Shown here: positions 55,967 through 64,000 of the stretch, one piece after another
Numbering within the stretch: position 1 is the first letter of the stretch
How the letters are laid out: the number at the start of each line of letters is the position of its first letter
Source: CAVVGZ01 sp963841845
Lineage (GTDB): Bacteria > Chloroflexota > Anaerolineae > Anaerolineales > Anaerolineaceae
Direction of reading: 5' to 3'
Length of the DNA stretch: 64,000 nt
Assembly: GCA_963841845.1 (NCBI GenBank)
Contig: CAWJEG010000013.1
Span: 496,001 to 560,000 of the forward strand
Translations under genes and position numbers: made by a program
Notes under the pieces: model-generated
Seen by the model: the letters and a program-made list of their open reading frames with translations, nothing else
Database searches by the model: none
What the model was told of the DNA's origin: nothing

Positions 55967-56821
55967 ATGGCTCGTAAACCTGGACTTGGTCGGGGATTGG
56001 AAGCTCTCATACCTTCGGATGATGCATCTCCCGGTGAAAGTGGTGTAAATTTTGTTCCCATTTCCAGCATTAAAGTAAACCCCCGCCAACCCCGTAAAAA
56101 CATCAACGAGGAGGATTTGCTTGATCTGGCTAATTCCATTCGGGAACACGGCATATTACAACCTCTTATCCTTACCCTGGATGAACAGGGCAGCGCCTAT
56201 ACATTGATAGCAGGCGAAAGGAGATGGCGGGCAGCCCAATTGGCTGGTCTCGATGCCGTCCCTGCAATCATCCGGCAGGCAAGCAATCAGCAAAGACTCG
56301 AATTGGCATTAATTGAAAATATTCAGCGCAGTGACTTGGCCCCACTGGAAAAAGCAGATGCTTACCAACAGCTCATCGAGGAGTTCAACCTCTCCCATGA
56401 AGAGATAGCCGAACGTGTCTCAAAGAACAGGGTGACCGTTACAAATACCATACGTCTGCTTAAACTTCCGGAAACCGTACGTAGAGCCCTGGCTGGTAAT
56501 CAAATATCGGAAGGCCATGCCAGAGCACTTTTATCGCTCAATTCCTCCCAATCCCAAATTGCTGTATTACAGACCATTCTGAAACACGAGCTAAATGTCC
56601 GCCAAACCGAAGAACTGGTGCGAAAACTGTCCGGGGAACGGCCGATAACCAAGGTAAAACCGCCACAATCCCCTGATAAGCTTGATCTTGAAAGCAGGCT
56701 GCGTTCCCACTTTGGAACCAAAGTAACCCTACAGCATGGGAAAAAAGGCGGGAAGCTAATTATTCATTACTTCTCGGATGAGGATCTTGACACACTGGTA
56801 AACCAAATCCTCGGAAGTTAG
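55967..56821 (+). CDS. parB: Chromosome-partitioning protein ParB
   Basis: 284 residues from the ATG at 55967, which gives the family N terminus MARKPGLGRGLEALIP. The CTPase domain holds PRQPRKNI, GILQPLILT and GERRWRAAQLAGLDAVP. The central HTH is SHEEIAERVSKNRVTVTNTIRLLKLP, and the C-terminal dimer domain follows. Binds parS sites and slides as a CTP clamp. I found no parS palindrome nearby. Confidence 0.96.
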   Translation: MARKPGLGRGLEALIPSDDASPGESGVNFVPISSIKVNPRQPRKNINEEDLLDLANSIREHGILQPLILTLDEQGSAYTLIAGERRWRAAQLAGLDAVPAIIRQASNQQRLELALIENIQRSDLAPLEKADAYQQLIEEFNLSHEEIAERVSKNRVTVTNTIRLLKLPETVRRALAGNQISEGHARALLSLNSSQSQIAVLQTILKHELNVRQTEELVRKLSGERPITKVKPPQSPDKLDLESRLRSHFGTKVTLQHGKKGGKLIIHYFSDEDLDTLVNQILGS

Positions 56822-56824
56822 TGC

Positions 56825-58415
56825 ATGCATATCCTATTCAACGCCAGAATCTATACATTTAATCCCCAAAATCCATTTGTCACTGCATTGGTGATGGATG
56901 GTGAGAAGATTATCTATACCGGCGATGACACCACTGCCTTATCTATCGCCCCTCCAGGCACTACAAAAGAAGATTTGCAGGGAAAAATAATATTACCCGG
57001 ACTTACCGATGCCCATCTGCACCTTGTCGTATTATGCGCTCAACCTTGAACGTGTGGATTGTGCCACCCAATCCAGGCAGGAATGCCTGGAGCGGGTAAG
57101 GAAGAAGGCCGCATCGCAACTGCCAGGCAGTTGGATCCTTGGGCACGGTTGGAACCAGAATGAGTGGGGGAATAAGTATGGAACCCTGGCAGAACTGGAT
57201 GCTGTTGCTCCAGATCACCCGGTATATCTGACCCAAAAATCCTGGCATGCCGGTTGGGCTAACTCGAAAGCACTCGAATTATCCGGTATCAACCGGTTTA
57301 CCACCGACCCGCCAGGCGGGATTATCCAACGGGACAGTTCTGGTAATCCAACCGGAATATTGCTTGAATCTGCAACATCCCTGGTTCAGGGGGCAATCCC
57401 GGAGCCTACTGCTGGTATGTTGCAGAGTGCAATATTAAAGGCTCAGCACCAATTATTGCAAATGGGACTTACCGGTATTCATGATTTTGACCGTAAAAGT
57501 TGTTTCTCGGCGTTGCAGGCACTTCACCAATCACAGCAGCTGGAATTAAGAGTCTATAAAAGTATTCCGGTGGAATCATTACACGCTGCTGACGAGATTG
57601 GGCTGCAATCGGGGTTTGGTGACGATATCCTAAAAATTGGCCCGGTTAAGATTTTTGCAGATGGAGCTCTCGGACCACAAACTGCGGCTATGCTTGAACC
57701 ATATGAGAATGATCCGGAGAACTCGGGCATTCTGCTGATTGATGAAGATCAACTCTTTGAATACGGCAGATTATCTGTCCGGAGTGGATTGGCACTGGCA
57801 GTTCATGCAATAGGGGATAGGGCGAATAATTTGGTCATCAATGCCCTTGAGAGATTAAGAATTTATGAAAGGCAAAATGATCTTACTCAACTACGGCATA
57901 GAATCGAACATGTTCAATTGTTAAATCCGCCAGATATCAACCGCCTGGCTGAAAATTTCATCATCGCATCGATTCAGCCCACCCACATTCTGTCAGATAT
58001 GGAAACTGCCCAGAAGCATTGGGGACATCGTTGCAAATCAGCGTATACATTGAAATCCCTTTTGAATGCCGGGGTTTGCCTGGCATTTGGATCTGATAGC
58101 CCGGTTGAAGATCCCAATCCTTTCCATGGAATCTATGCTGCGGCAACCCGCCGCAGGGTGGATGGCACTCCCGGTCCGGAAGGATGGTATCCTCAGGAAA
58201 GAATCACCCTTACAGAAGCCTTTAGTGGATTTATAAGCGGCCCGTCATTTGCCAGTGGTATGGAAAAGAAATTGGGGAAATTATCACCGGGATACCTTGC
58301 TGACCTTATCGTTTTACCTGAAAATCCGTTTTCAATGCTTGCAGAGGAATTAAGAAAAATAATCCCCCTTGGAACAATGGTTTCTGGAAAATGGGTCTAT
58401 CGCAGTTTTGATTAA
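56825..58415 (+). CDS. YtcJ-type amidohydrolase, frameshifted
   Basis: About 525 residues when joined. The first frame (56825-57049) has ILPGLTDAHLHL with the first metal-binding His pair, and the second (to 58415) begins SYYALNLERVDC. One extra G at about 57026 separates them. The second frame holds FADGALGPQTAAML, VHAIGDRANNLVI, RHRIEHVQL and FGSDSPVEDPNPF with the catalytic Asp. Hydrolyses an amide or related bond of an unknown substrate. 3 bp after parB. Confidence 0.9.
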
Positions 58416-58635
58416 GTCCATTTTGGGGGGGACGGATATACTGTTGGAGAAAATATCACAGCCAGTTTTTTAAAATAGAAACCGGGTTTATTCTCTGGCG
58501 GCGTATTCAGGTTTTCGGGCTTGACCTAATTAATAACGGATTTCTCGCTTTTTTTTACCGGTAAATAATTAAGCATTACCGTTTGTTATTGACCTGCCGG
58601 CGAATAATCTTCCAAATGTCTCGTCATTATAAAAA

Positions 58636-58644
58636 TGCTATAAT
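58636..58644 (+). promoter_or_regulatory. Extended -10 promoter of the double-HTH regulator
   Basis: TGC followed by TATAAT (58639-58644), 73 bp before the ATG at 58717. No clear -35. The preceding 220 bp contain no gene. Confidence 0.5.
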
Positions 58645-58716
58645 TTTTTTATTAGTGTGAAACCAATTCCTTGCATAAACCGGGAATGAAAAAATAAATA
58701 TTGGATGAGATTGCTA

Positions 58717-59412
58717 ATGACCGATATGATTATGCTAAAGATTAGGTTGCGTGCAAAAAAATTAGGGGTGTTGATTTATAACAGCAGGATCGTTGCACGC
58801 CGGACCATTGATGAATGTGCCGCATTTCTCGGAATAACCGTCCAGCAGTTCAAAAGCTATGAGAAAGGGATTGGTTCTCCTTCCCTGCCGGAGCTCGAAG
58901 CTCTGGCATATTTCCTTGATTTTCCAATTGACCATTATTGGGGAAGCCAGATTCAACCAACAGACTTAATCGCAAGTTTTCAATCTTCGGTGAAAATTCG
59001 TCAGGAATTGAGGGATCGGATAATTGCCACAAAATTACGCATGGCAAGGAAAAATGCTGACATTTCTGTAAAGCAACTTGCTAAAGCAACCTCCATTTCA
59101 GCATCTCAGTTAAAAAGTTATGAAATGGCTAAACAATCCATCCCCTTACCGGAACTTGAGGCCCTGGGAATTATCCTCGAACTTCCAATTGAGGATTTTT
59201 TGGATAACATTGGCAGAATTATGGAATGGAGAAAAGAAAAAGAAATCTATCAAAGGTTCACCAAGCTTCCTCCATCGATTCAAACACTTATCACAGACCC
59301 TGAAAATGAACGATTTCTTGAAATTATATTAAAGTTGAGCAAACTTACGGAAGACAAATTGCAGGAAATCATGGAAAAAGTGATTAATGAAGGGAAAGTC
59401 AATGAGCAATAA
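58717..59412 (+). CDS. Regulator with two tandem XRE-type helix-turn-helix domains
   Basis: 231 residues from the ATG at 58717, which has GGATGAG 8 nt upstream; the ATG at 58705 lies inside that site. Two cro/CI-like HTH units repeat the same pattern: residues about 28-70 (TIDECAAFLGITVQQFKSYE... LPELEALAYFLDFPI) and about 110-155 (SVKQLAKATSISASQLKSYE... LPELEALGIILELPI). The C-terminal ~60 residues are charged and helical. Looks like an internal duplication. A dimer-like monomer binding a direct repeat is conceivable. No target can be named. Confidence 0.78.
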   Translation: MTDMIMLKIRLRAKKLGVLIYNSRIVARRTIDECAAFLGITVQQFKSYEKGIGSPSLPELEALAYFLDFPIDHYWGSQIQPTDLIASFQSSVKIRQELRDRIIATKLRMARKNADISVKQLAKATSISASQLKSYEMAKQSIPLPELEALGIILELPIEDFLDNIGRIMEWRKEKEIYQRFTKLPPSIQTLITDPENERFLEIILKLSKLTEDKLQEIMEKVINEGKVNEQ

Positions 59413-59705
59413 ACGTCCATTAAATCCAAATTGAGCACCTGTGTGTTGTCAACCTGATAACTTAAGTAATGACCCTGGTAAATTGCTTATCAAAAAATAT
59501 GATTATTTGGTATCTTCCTATTATTGGGATCATCTTCGGAAACCTCATAAATACTGATTATCCAGGGAGTACCTGTTGGGATTTTATAAACCGTTAACAC
59601 TGGAATTTAATCCATGATTCCATATCTTCAATCTCAACTGTCCGGATTTTGAAATGAGCCTGGTAACAGGCAATAAATTGCATTTCAGGTTAGGAAATCC
59701 CCCTG

Positions 59706-60551
59706 ATGAATATCCGTCGCGTTTCACTGATTGATCAACCACTCCTCGCCAACCTCCTGGTGAAGGAAAACTACATCCATCAGCATTTAGACTGGCGTAC
59801 CCCATATGAATGGCTCGGATCCCAACCTTTCTGGGTAGCCGAAAACAAGGGGCAGTTTCTTGCCGGACTTGCTTGTATCCAGGAAATTTTACCGGCTGCC
59901 TGGATCAGGCTTTTTGCTGTTGCACCATCCATAAAACCCGATGCTGCCTGGGAATTATTATTTGAAAAAGTGCTGGCGGATTTTGCTGTCTATGCAGATA
60001 TACAGATAGTTTCGCTTGCTGTGCAGGATTGGTTTGAAGAAATCCTGAAAGCAAATTATTTTAACATCTGCCAGAATATTATCATCCTGGAATGGAACGG
60101 GGGTCTTCCTGATGCTGCCCAAACGCAAAAGGGGATAATTCTACGGCGTATGACTGATTCCGACATAGGTAGTGTGCTCACCGTGGATCATCTTTGCTTT
60201 GATGATATTTGGAAAATATCAAAGAAAAGCTTAAAGCTGGCATATAACCAGTCAACGTATTCGATCGTGGCTGAATTGGAAAATAAAATTGTTGGATATC
60301 AAATCAGCTCATCAGTTCTGAATTATGCCCACCTATCCAGGCTGGCTGTATTGCCTGATGTTCAGCGGCAAGGTATTGCTTATTTAATAGTCAGGAATCT
60401 GCTCGAATATTATTTAATGACTGGTATATCCAGGGTGACTGTCAACACTCAGGATGACAACAGGGCATCACTTGCTTTATACTCGAGGTTGGGCTTTAAA
60501 CATTCAGGTGATCTATATCCTGTGTTTTCATTCAATCCAGGTAATCGTTAA
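59706..60551 (+). CDS. GNAT-family N-acetyltransferase
   Basis: 281 residues with two GNAT-like halves. The C-terminal one carries the acetyl-CoA loop (AVLPDVQRQGIAYLIVRNLL, with Q/R-x-x-G) and VTVNTQDDNRASLALYSRLGFK. The N-terminal half (FWVAENKGQFLAGLACIQEILPAAWIRLFAV) is degenerate and probably structural. Acetyl acceptor unknown. AGGA lies upstream of the ATG. Confidence 0.85.
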   Translation: MNIRRVSLIDQPLLANLLVKENYIHQHLDWRTPYEWLGSQPFWVAENKGQFLAGLACIQEILPAAWIRLFAVAPSIKPDAAWELLFEKVLADFAVYADIQIVSLAVQDWFEEILKANYFNICQNIIILEWNGGLPDAAQTQKGIILRRMTDSDIGSVLTVDHLCFDDIWKISKKSLKLAYNQSTYSIVAELENKIVGYQISSSVLNYAHLSRLAVLPDVQRQGIAYLIVRNLLEYYLMTGISRVTVNTQDDNRASLALYSRLGFKHSGDLYPVFSFNPGNR

Positions 60552-60623
60552 CCCCGCTAAATAAATATTGTCAATTTGATTAGTAATTTAGATTGTCTCA
60601 GGAATTTGGGGATTATGATCGAA

Positions 60624-61331
60624 TTAAAGTCCCAGTGCATTGAATAATAAAACAAGGAAAGGGGCTACAAATAGAGCAGGAATATAATTTCCGGCGCGGA
60701 TTTTCATCAATTCAAGCAAACTTGATATAGCTAAAGCAAGCAAAATAATCCCGCCAACTGCTGTCATCTCATTCATCATCTGGGGTGTTATCAAGGCTTG
60801 AGCTTGGGCTGCAGTCAATGTTATTGCTCCCTGGTAAATCAGGATAGAAAGGGAGGAAAATAATACACCAATCCCCAGGCTGGAGGCAAATGCCAGGGCA
60901 GCAAATCCATCCAAAATGGATTTAATTGCTAACAGGCTGTAATCCCCAGTTAATCCATCCTGAATGGATCCTAAAATCGCCATCGGTCCAATACAAAAAA
61001 GCAGTGAAGTTGTCAGGAATCCCTTGATAAACCGCGCCTGGCTGCCAGCATCATCACTATGGTTAAAACGTTTTTCCAACCAGCCGCCAATATTTTCCAG
61101 ACCTCTCTCAATTTGCATCCATTCACCAAGTAAAATTCCAATTAATAAACTACCCAGGACAATTAATGAGTTTTCTGTTCTTAAAAATAAATGGATCCCA
61201 TAAGCAAAAGTGAATAATCCGAGGCAGGACATGACGGTCTCCCTTAAGCGCTCAGGAAAACGTTTTCCCAGGAAAATTCCCAATCCCCCACCCACAATAA
61301 TTGTAATCACGTTGAAAATCGTTCCAGTCAT
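60624..61331 (-). CDS. DUF554 family membrane protein
   Basis: 235 residues from the ATG at 61331 (MTGTIFNVITIIVGGGLG), the normal family start; longer in-frame reading overlaps the upstream gene. Six or so hydrophobic segments, with GSLLIGILLGEW and FCIGPMAILGSIQDGLTGDYSLL as the DUF554 signature. Function unknown; predicted transporter-like. Four bp after the corrinoid adenosyltransferase stop. Confidence 0.85.
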   Translation of the reverse strand: MTGTIFNVITIIVGGGLGIFLGKRFPERLRETVMSCLGLFTFAYGIHLFLRTENSLIVLGSLLIGILLGEWMQIERGLENIGGWLEKRFNHSDDAGSQARFIKGFLTTSLLFCIGPMAILGSIQDGLTGDYSLLAIKSILDGFAALAFASSLGIGVLFSSLSILIYQGAITLTAAQAQALITPQMMNEMTAVGGIILLALAISSLLELMKIRAGNYIPALFVAPFLVLLFNALGL

Positions 61332-61335
61332 TGAT

Positions 61336-61887
61336 TTACTTTTCTTTAGCCAATGTTGGAGACTCGATCCCGCCGGATGCATTTTCTGCAAGTTCGAGGA
61401 TAAAAAAAAGCGTGGAAAGGCGGTTGAAATAACTTAATAAGGACGGATTCGTCAGCTTGCCATTTAGAACCAGGTCAACAATCTTTCTTTCTGCCCGACG
61501 GCAAACCGTCCGGGCAAAATCCAGGTAGGCTCCGGAAAGGGAATCACCTGGAATGATGAATCCTTTTGGTGACCCAACCATTTCTTCAAATGATTGTATT
61601 TGTTCTTCTACCCATCCAACCTGTTTTTGATCTATCCATTCAAATCGATTCCGATTCTCCGCAGTTGCGGAAACCTCCGACATGATTTTATAAAGGTCGC
61701 GTTGAATTTTTAAGAGGATGGATATTATGGTTTCGGATCCAGCATTGCTACGCGCAATACCAATAATCGAAGTTAGTTCATCAATGGTACCAACTGTTTC
61801 TATAACCGGGTCCGATTTCCATAGGCGTCCTTCTCCTAATCTACCCGTCGTCCCGTCATCCCCTTTGCCCGTATAAAACGCAGCCAT
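61336..61887 (-). CDS. PduO-type cob(I)yrinic acid a,c-diamide adenosyltransferase
   Basis: 183 residues from the ATG at 61887 (GAGGG upstream; MAAFYTGKGDDGTTGRLG is the ATP-binding N terminus of the family). VGTIDELTSIIGIAR, FIIPGDSLSGAYLDFARTVCRRAERKI and the closing YFNRLSTLFFILEL are all conserved. Adenosylates corrinoids to coenzyme B12. An upstream in-frame TTG at 61911 overlaps the previous stop and is rejected. No other B12 genes in the window. Confidence 0.92.
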   Translation of the reverse strand: MAAFYTGKGDDGTTGRLGEGRLWKSDPVIETVGTIDELTSIIGIARSNAGSETIISILLKIQRDLYKIMSEVSATAENRNRFEWIDQKQVGWVEEQIQSFEEMVGSPKGFIIPGDSLSGAYLDFARTVCRRAERKIVDLVLNGKLTNPSLLSYFNRLSTLFFILELAENASGGIESPTLAKEK

Positions 61888-61907
61888 ATTTATTCCCTCG
61901 GTACTTA

Positions 61908-62477
61908 TCAAAGTTGGATATGAAGATACCAGTAATTGATTTTTGGAAATCCTCTGATCAGGTCAGATTGCCAGATAAAATCACCATCCGTTACCAGATT
62001 CTTCAACTTTTCATCCAGGTATCGAATGCTAACGATATCATCATTTTTGGCTACTTTTAATTCTTCTTCAAGAAGATCCAGGATAACCCGGTTTCGCACT
62101 TGGTAACTATAAGATCCCATATTTAAAGCTGGATTTCGTTTCAGCTCGTTCAGGTATGAATCCCATAAGTTAATCCTTATCGGAATTTCGAGTTGCGCTT
62201 TTTTCCTCCAGTTCGCTTGCCAGGCATCAAGAATAGAAGAAATTCGCTCTTCAATGTCTTTCACCCCACTAATTAAATTTGGTGCGTAGTCGTAGGTATT
62301 AATTTTTCTCAAACACAAATATAGGTTTCCTGGGGTTAATTTCGGAACGGATGATTGTTCATCCTTACTCAAGCCGGGCAGGGAAATTGGCCAGAATTGA
62401 GTTGGAGAAAGAAGATAATCTTTTAGCGCATTTAGGCTGGATACCGCATAAATACGCTCTATTTCCTTAGAGTCCAA
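61908..62477 (-). CDS. Hypothetical protein
   Basis: 189 residues, TTG start with GGAGGG 4 nt upstream. Soluble, Leu/Lys/Asp-rich, no signal peptide, Cys motif or familiar domain. Segment LSPTQFWPISLPGLSKD and the central helix-rich region with many acidic residues give no fold hint. Located between the peptide-binding protein (27 bp upstream) and the corrinoid adenosyltransferase, all on the minus strand, so probably part of that operon. Confidence 0.6.
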   Translation of the reverse strand: MDSKEIERIYAVSSLNALKDYLLSPTQFWPISLPGLSKDEQSSVPKLTPGNLYLCLRKINTYDYAPNLISGVKDIEERISSILDAWQANWRKKAQLEIPIRINLWDSYLNELKRNPALNMGSYSYQVRNRVILDLLEEELKVAKNDDIVSIRYLDEKLKNLVTDGDFIWQSDLIRGFPKINYWYLHIQL

Positions 62478-62504
62478 TTATCCCTCCCCTTGATTTCCAG
62501 ATTT

Positions 62505-64000
62505 CTATTCAGACAAATTCTCAGTTGGTGTTGATTGAGCTTTTCTACGGGTTACCATAAACCAATCCAGTATGGTGGAGAACCGATCACTGCTGTCAAA
62601 CAACGGACCAAGGCTTACCCCCTGTATTTGATAATCGACACCGTAATTATAAACAGGGTAATAAAGTGGTAATGCAGGAACTTCATCGGCAAAAATGACT
62701 TGGAAATTTCGGTAAAGGCGGATTCTCTCCGCCAAATCATTGGTGATGCGGGCTTCCTCAATGAACTCACTGGCAGTCCGGCTATCCCATTGCGTATAAT
62801 TTTGGCCGCCTGTTGATTGTGCCTGATCCCAGAAAGGGTAAGGATCCGGATCGGGTGTTTTGGAAAAATTTACGTCGACCAGGGCTGCCTGGTAGTTACG
62901 CAATTCCAGACGCTCATTAACGAGTACATCATATGGCAATGGAGTGAGGGTAACCTGAACACCAAGTTTCTCCCAATTTTCTTTGATCGATTCTGCGATC
63001 AAGCGGTCCTGTTCACTATCGGGATGGAGCAATTCAAACGCTAAAGGTACTCCATCCTTTTCTCGAACTGTGCTGCTTTCACCAGAGATCAAGTAGCCCT
63101 CAAGTTGAAGGGTATTCTTGGCCTGCTCAAGGTTAAAGTCTATGGTACCCGTATCATAGTAAGCCCATGTACCGGGTAGGATGGGACCATTAGCTAATAT
63201 TGCCTGGCTGTTGAGGATGTTATTAATGATCCATTGCCGGTTTATTCCCTGTAACAAAGCCTTACGGATGTTTGTCTCCTGAAAAAATGGGGTATCCGGA
63301 TTTTTATTGTTAATAAGGATCATCTTCAATTCTGGTGAGTTTACTGTATAGAACCCAAGGTTTTCTTCCTTAAGTGCTTCGGAGACCAGTTCTGGGGGCA
63401 CCTTGGATATTCCCTGGACAATACCTTCGCGATATGCCTGCAGCGCTTCCTGCGCCGTGTTGTAATATAAAAAATTTATTTGTTCGAGGAAAGGTTTATT
63501 TTCTTTATAGAATTCATCAAAAGCTTTAAGCACAACCCCGCTAATTATTCCGTCAGTAACAACCAATTGATCGAACTTAAACGGTCCGGTTCCAACTGGT
63601 GCTAAATTAAATGGATGATTAATTATCTCGTCTATTGAAAAATTACTAAGAAGGTGGCTGGGCAAGACTCCAAATGTCAGGTAGTCAGTGAATGGCGCAA
63701 ATGGTTCCGGCAAGCGGAATTGGATGGTAGTATCGCTGAGCGCTTCTACCTCGACGTTATTCCAAAACTCCTTCAAATCAGCAGGAACAACATCGCCTCC
63801 CTGCCGGATTAATTCGATTGTGAATAGAATATCTGCCGTCGTTAAAGGATTTCCATCGTGCCAAACGATATTTGGACGCAGCTCAAAATTATATGTCTTG
63901 CCATCCTGTGATATGCCCCATGATTCTGCCAGATCAGGCTGAGGAACGCCATTTTCTCCGATACTCAATAAACCACTGAAGATTAATTTGTCGACATCCC
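62505..64000 (-). CDS. ABC peptide/nickel-type substrate-binding protein (family 5), N terminus beyond window
   Basis: At least 498 residues; the frame is open to the window edge and the residues there (DVDKLIFSGLLSIGENG) are the usual inner part of SBP_bac_5 proteins, so the signal peptide lies outside. PDLAESWGISQDGKTYNFEL, WHDGNPLTTADILFTIELI, FAPVGTGPFKFD-like (LAPVGTGPFKFDQL) and VRKALLQGINRQ-like patterns are clear. Exported receptor for oligopeptides or similar ligands. Permease genes are not in the window. Confidence 0.88.
   Translation of the reverse strand, partial: DVDKLIFSGLLSIGENGVPQPDLAESWGISQDGKTYNFELRPNIVWHDGNPLTTADILFTIELIRQGGDVVPADLKEFWNNVEVEALSDTTIQFRLPEPFAPFTDYLTFGVLPSHLLSNFSIDEIINHPFNLAPVGTGPFKFDQLVVTDGIISGVVLKAFDEFYKENKPFLEQINFLYYNTAQEALQAYREGIVQGISKVPPELVSEALKEENLGFYTVNSPELKMILINNKNPDTPFFQETNIRKALLQGINRQWIINNILNSQAILANGPILPGTWAYYDTGTIDFNLEQAKNTLQLEGYLISGESSTVREKDGVPLAFELLHPDSEQDRLIAESIKENWEKLGVQVTLTPLPYDVLVNERLELRNYQAALVDVNFSKTPDPDPYPFWDQAQSTGGQNYTQWDSRTASEFIEEARITNDLAERIRLYRNFQVIFADEVPALPLYYPVYNYGVDYQIQGVSLGPLFDSSDRFSTILDWFMVTRRKAQSTPTENLSE

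Noticed and set aside
55164..56821. Replication origin next to parAB
   Set aside because: No dnaA, dnaN, gidA/B, DnaA-box cluster or parS palindrome was seen nearby.
3600..58400. A shared slippery motif for programmed +1 shifting
   Set aside because: The thirteen sites have different codons and bases (C, T, G or A extra) and only pgk places a stop at the shift, so no consensus supports a programmed mechanism from this window alone.
1..64000. CRISPR array, prophage or IS element
   Set aside because: No regularly spaced repeats, transposase, integrase or phage structural genes were seen; the only repeats are the tRNA copies and short palindromes.

Overview
The window looks like a chromosomal segment of an anaerobic or facultative, peptidoglycan-building bacterium, most likely Chloroflexota (class Anaerolineae). 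This is inference from gene content, not a computed phylogeny. The content includes many lipoproteins with Pro/Thr/Ser-rich linkers, a cyclic-2,3-diphosphoglycerate-synthase-type GTPase, a CpXC protein, an FHA/winged-helix regulator beside a Ser/Thr kinase, an AmmeMemoRadiSam radical SAM enzyme and zinc-ribbon membrane proteins. Base composition looks moderately AT-rich. Most genes have Shine-Dalgarno sites, but at least five have a good sigma-70 promoter whose -10 box sits only 6-7 nt before the start codon, so their mRNAs should be leaderless.

Layout. 1-282: start of an ABC-transporter lipoprotein. 812-3829: ECF sigma / anti-sigma-like / bactofilin-like / toastrack lipoprotein operon. 3846-13208 (minus): housekeeping run yvcK, gap, pgk, rpsT, argS, cDPG-synthase homologue, obgE, nadD, with terminators after gap and rpsT. 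13444-22928: sensor kinase, CpXC protein, FHA-wHTH protein, Ser/Thr kinase, GH3 hydrolase, GDPD and a family 2 glycosyltransferase. 23021-38189: paired zinc-ribbon membrane proteins, recJ, alr, SLC13-type permease, tgt, uppP, MoaD-like and FAH proteins, Fur, exonuclease III, nitroreductase, methyltransferase and the AmmeMemoRadiSam enzyme. 38190-42740: a gene graveyard holding the tail of a restriction-endonuclease-like gene, a decayed GH-A glycosidase lipoprotein, a decayed beta-helix lipoprotein and decayed tRNA copies. 42748-51952: a molybdenum block (fdhD, mobA, NAD-linked formate dehydrogenase, two sulfite-oxidase-fold proteins) between an intact tRNA-Met and a broken copy of the same tRNA, both with matching promoters and RadC-like 3' ends. 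52017-64000: radC, LLM oxidoreductase, PfkB kinase, parA, parB, amidohydrolase, double-HTH regulator, GNAT, DUF554, corrinoid adenosyltransferase, and an ABC peptide-binding protein running off the end.

The most unusual property is that about a dozen conserved genes (argS, pgk, yvcK, fdhD, mobA, a PfkB kinase, an amidohydrolase, an SLC13 permease twice, the AmmeMemoRadiSam enzyme twice, a lipoprotein, and perhaps a nuoE-nuoF fusion) are each interrupted by what reads as exactly one extra base. Every shift has the same sign. Insertion-biased sequence error is the simplest explanation, but the uniformity deserves a check. The second notable structure is the tRNA-Met/radC direct repeat around the formate dehydrogenase block. 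Functionally the block is coherent: FdhD and MobA supply the sulfurated bis-MGD cofactor, the FDH alpha subunit oxidises formate, and the NuoG/F/E-like subunits pass electrons to NAD+.
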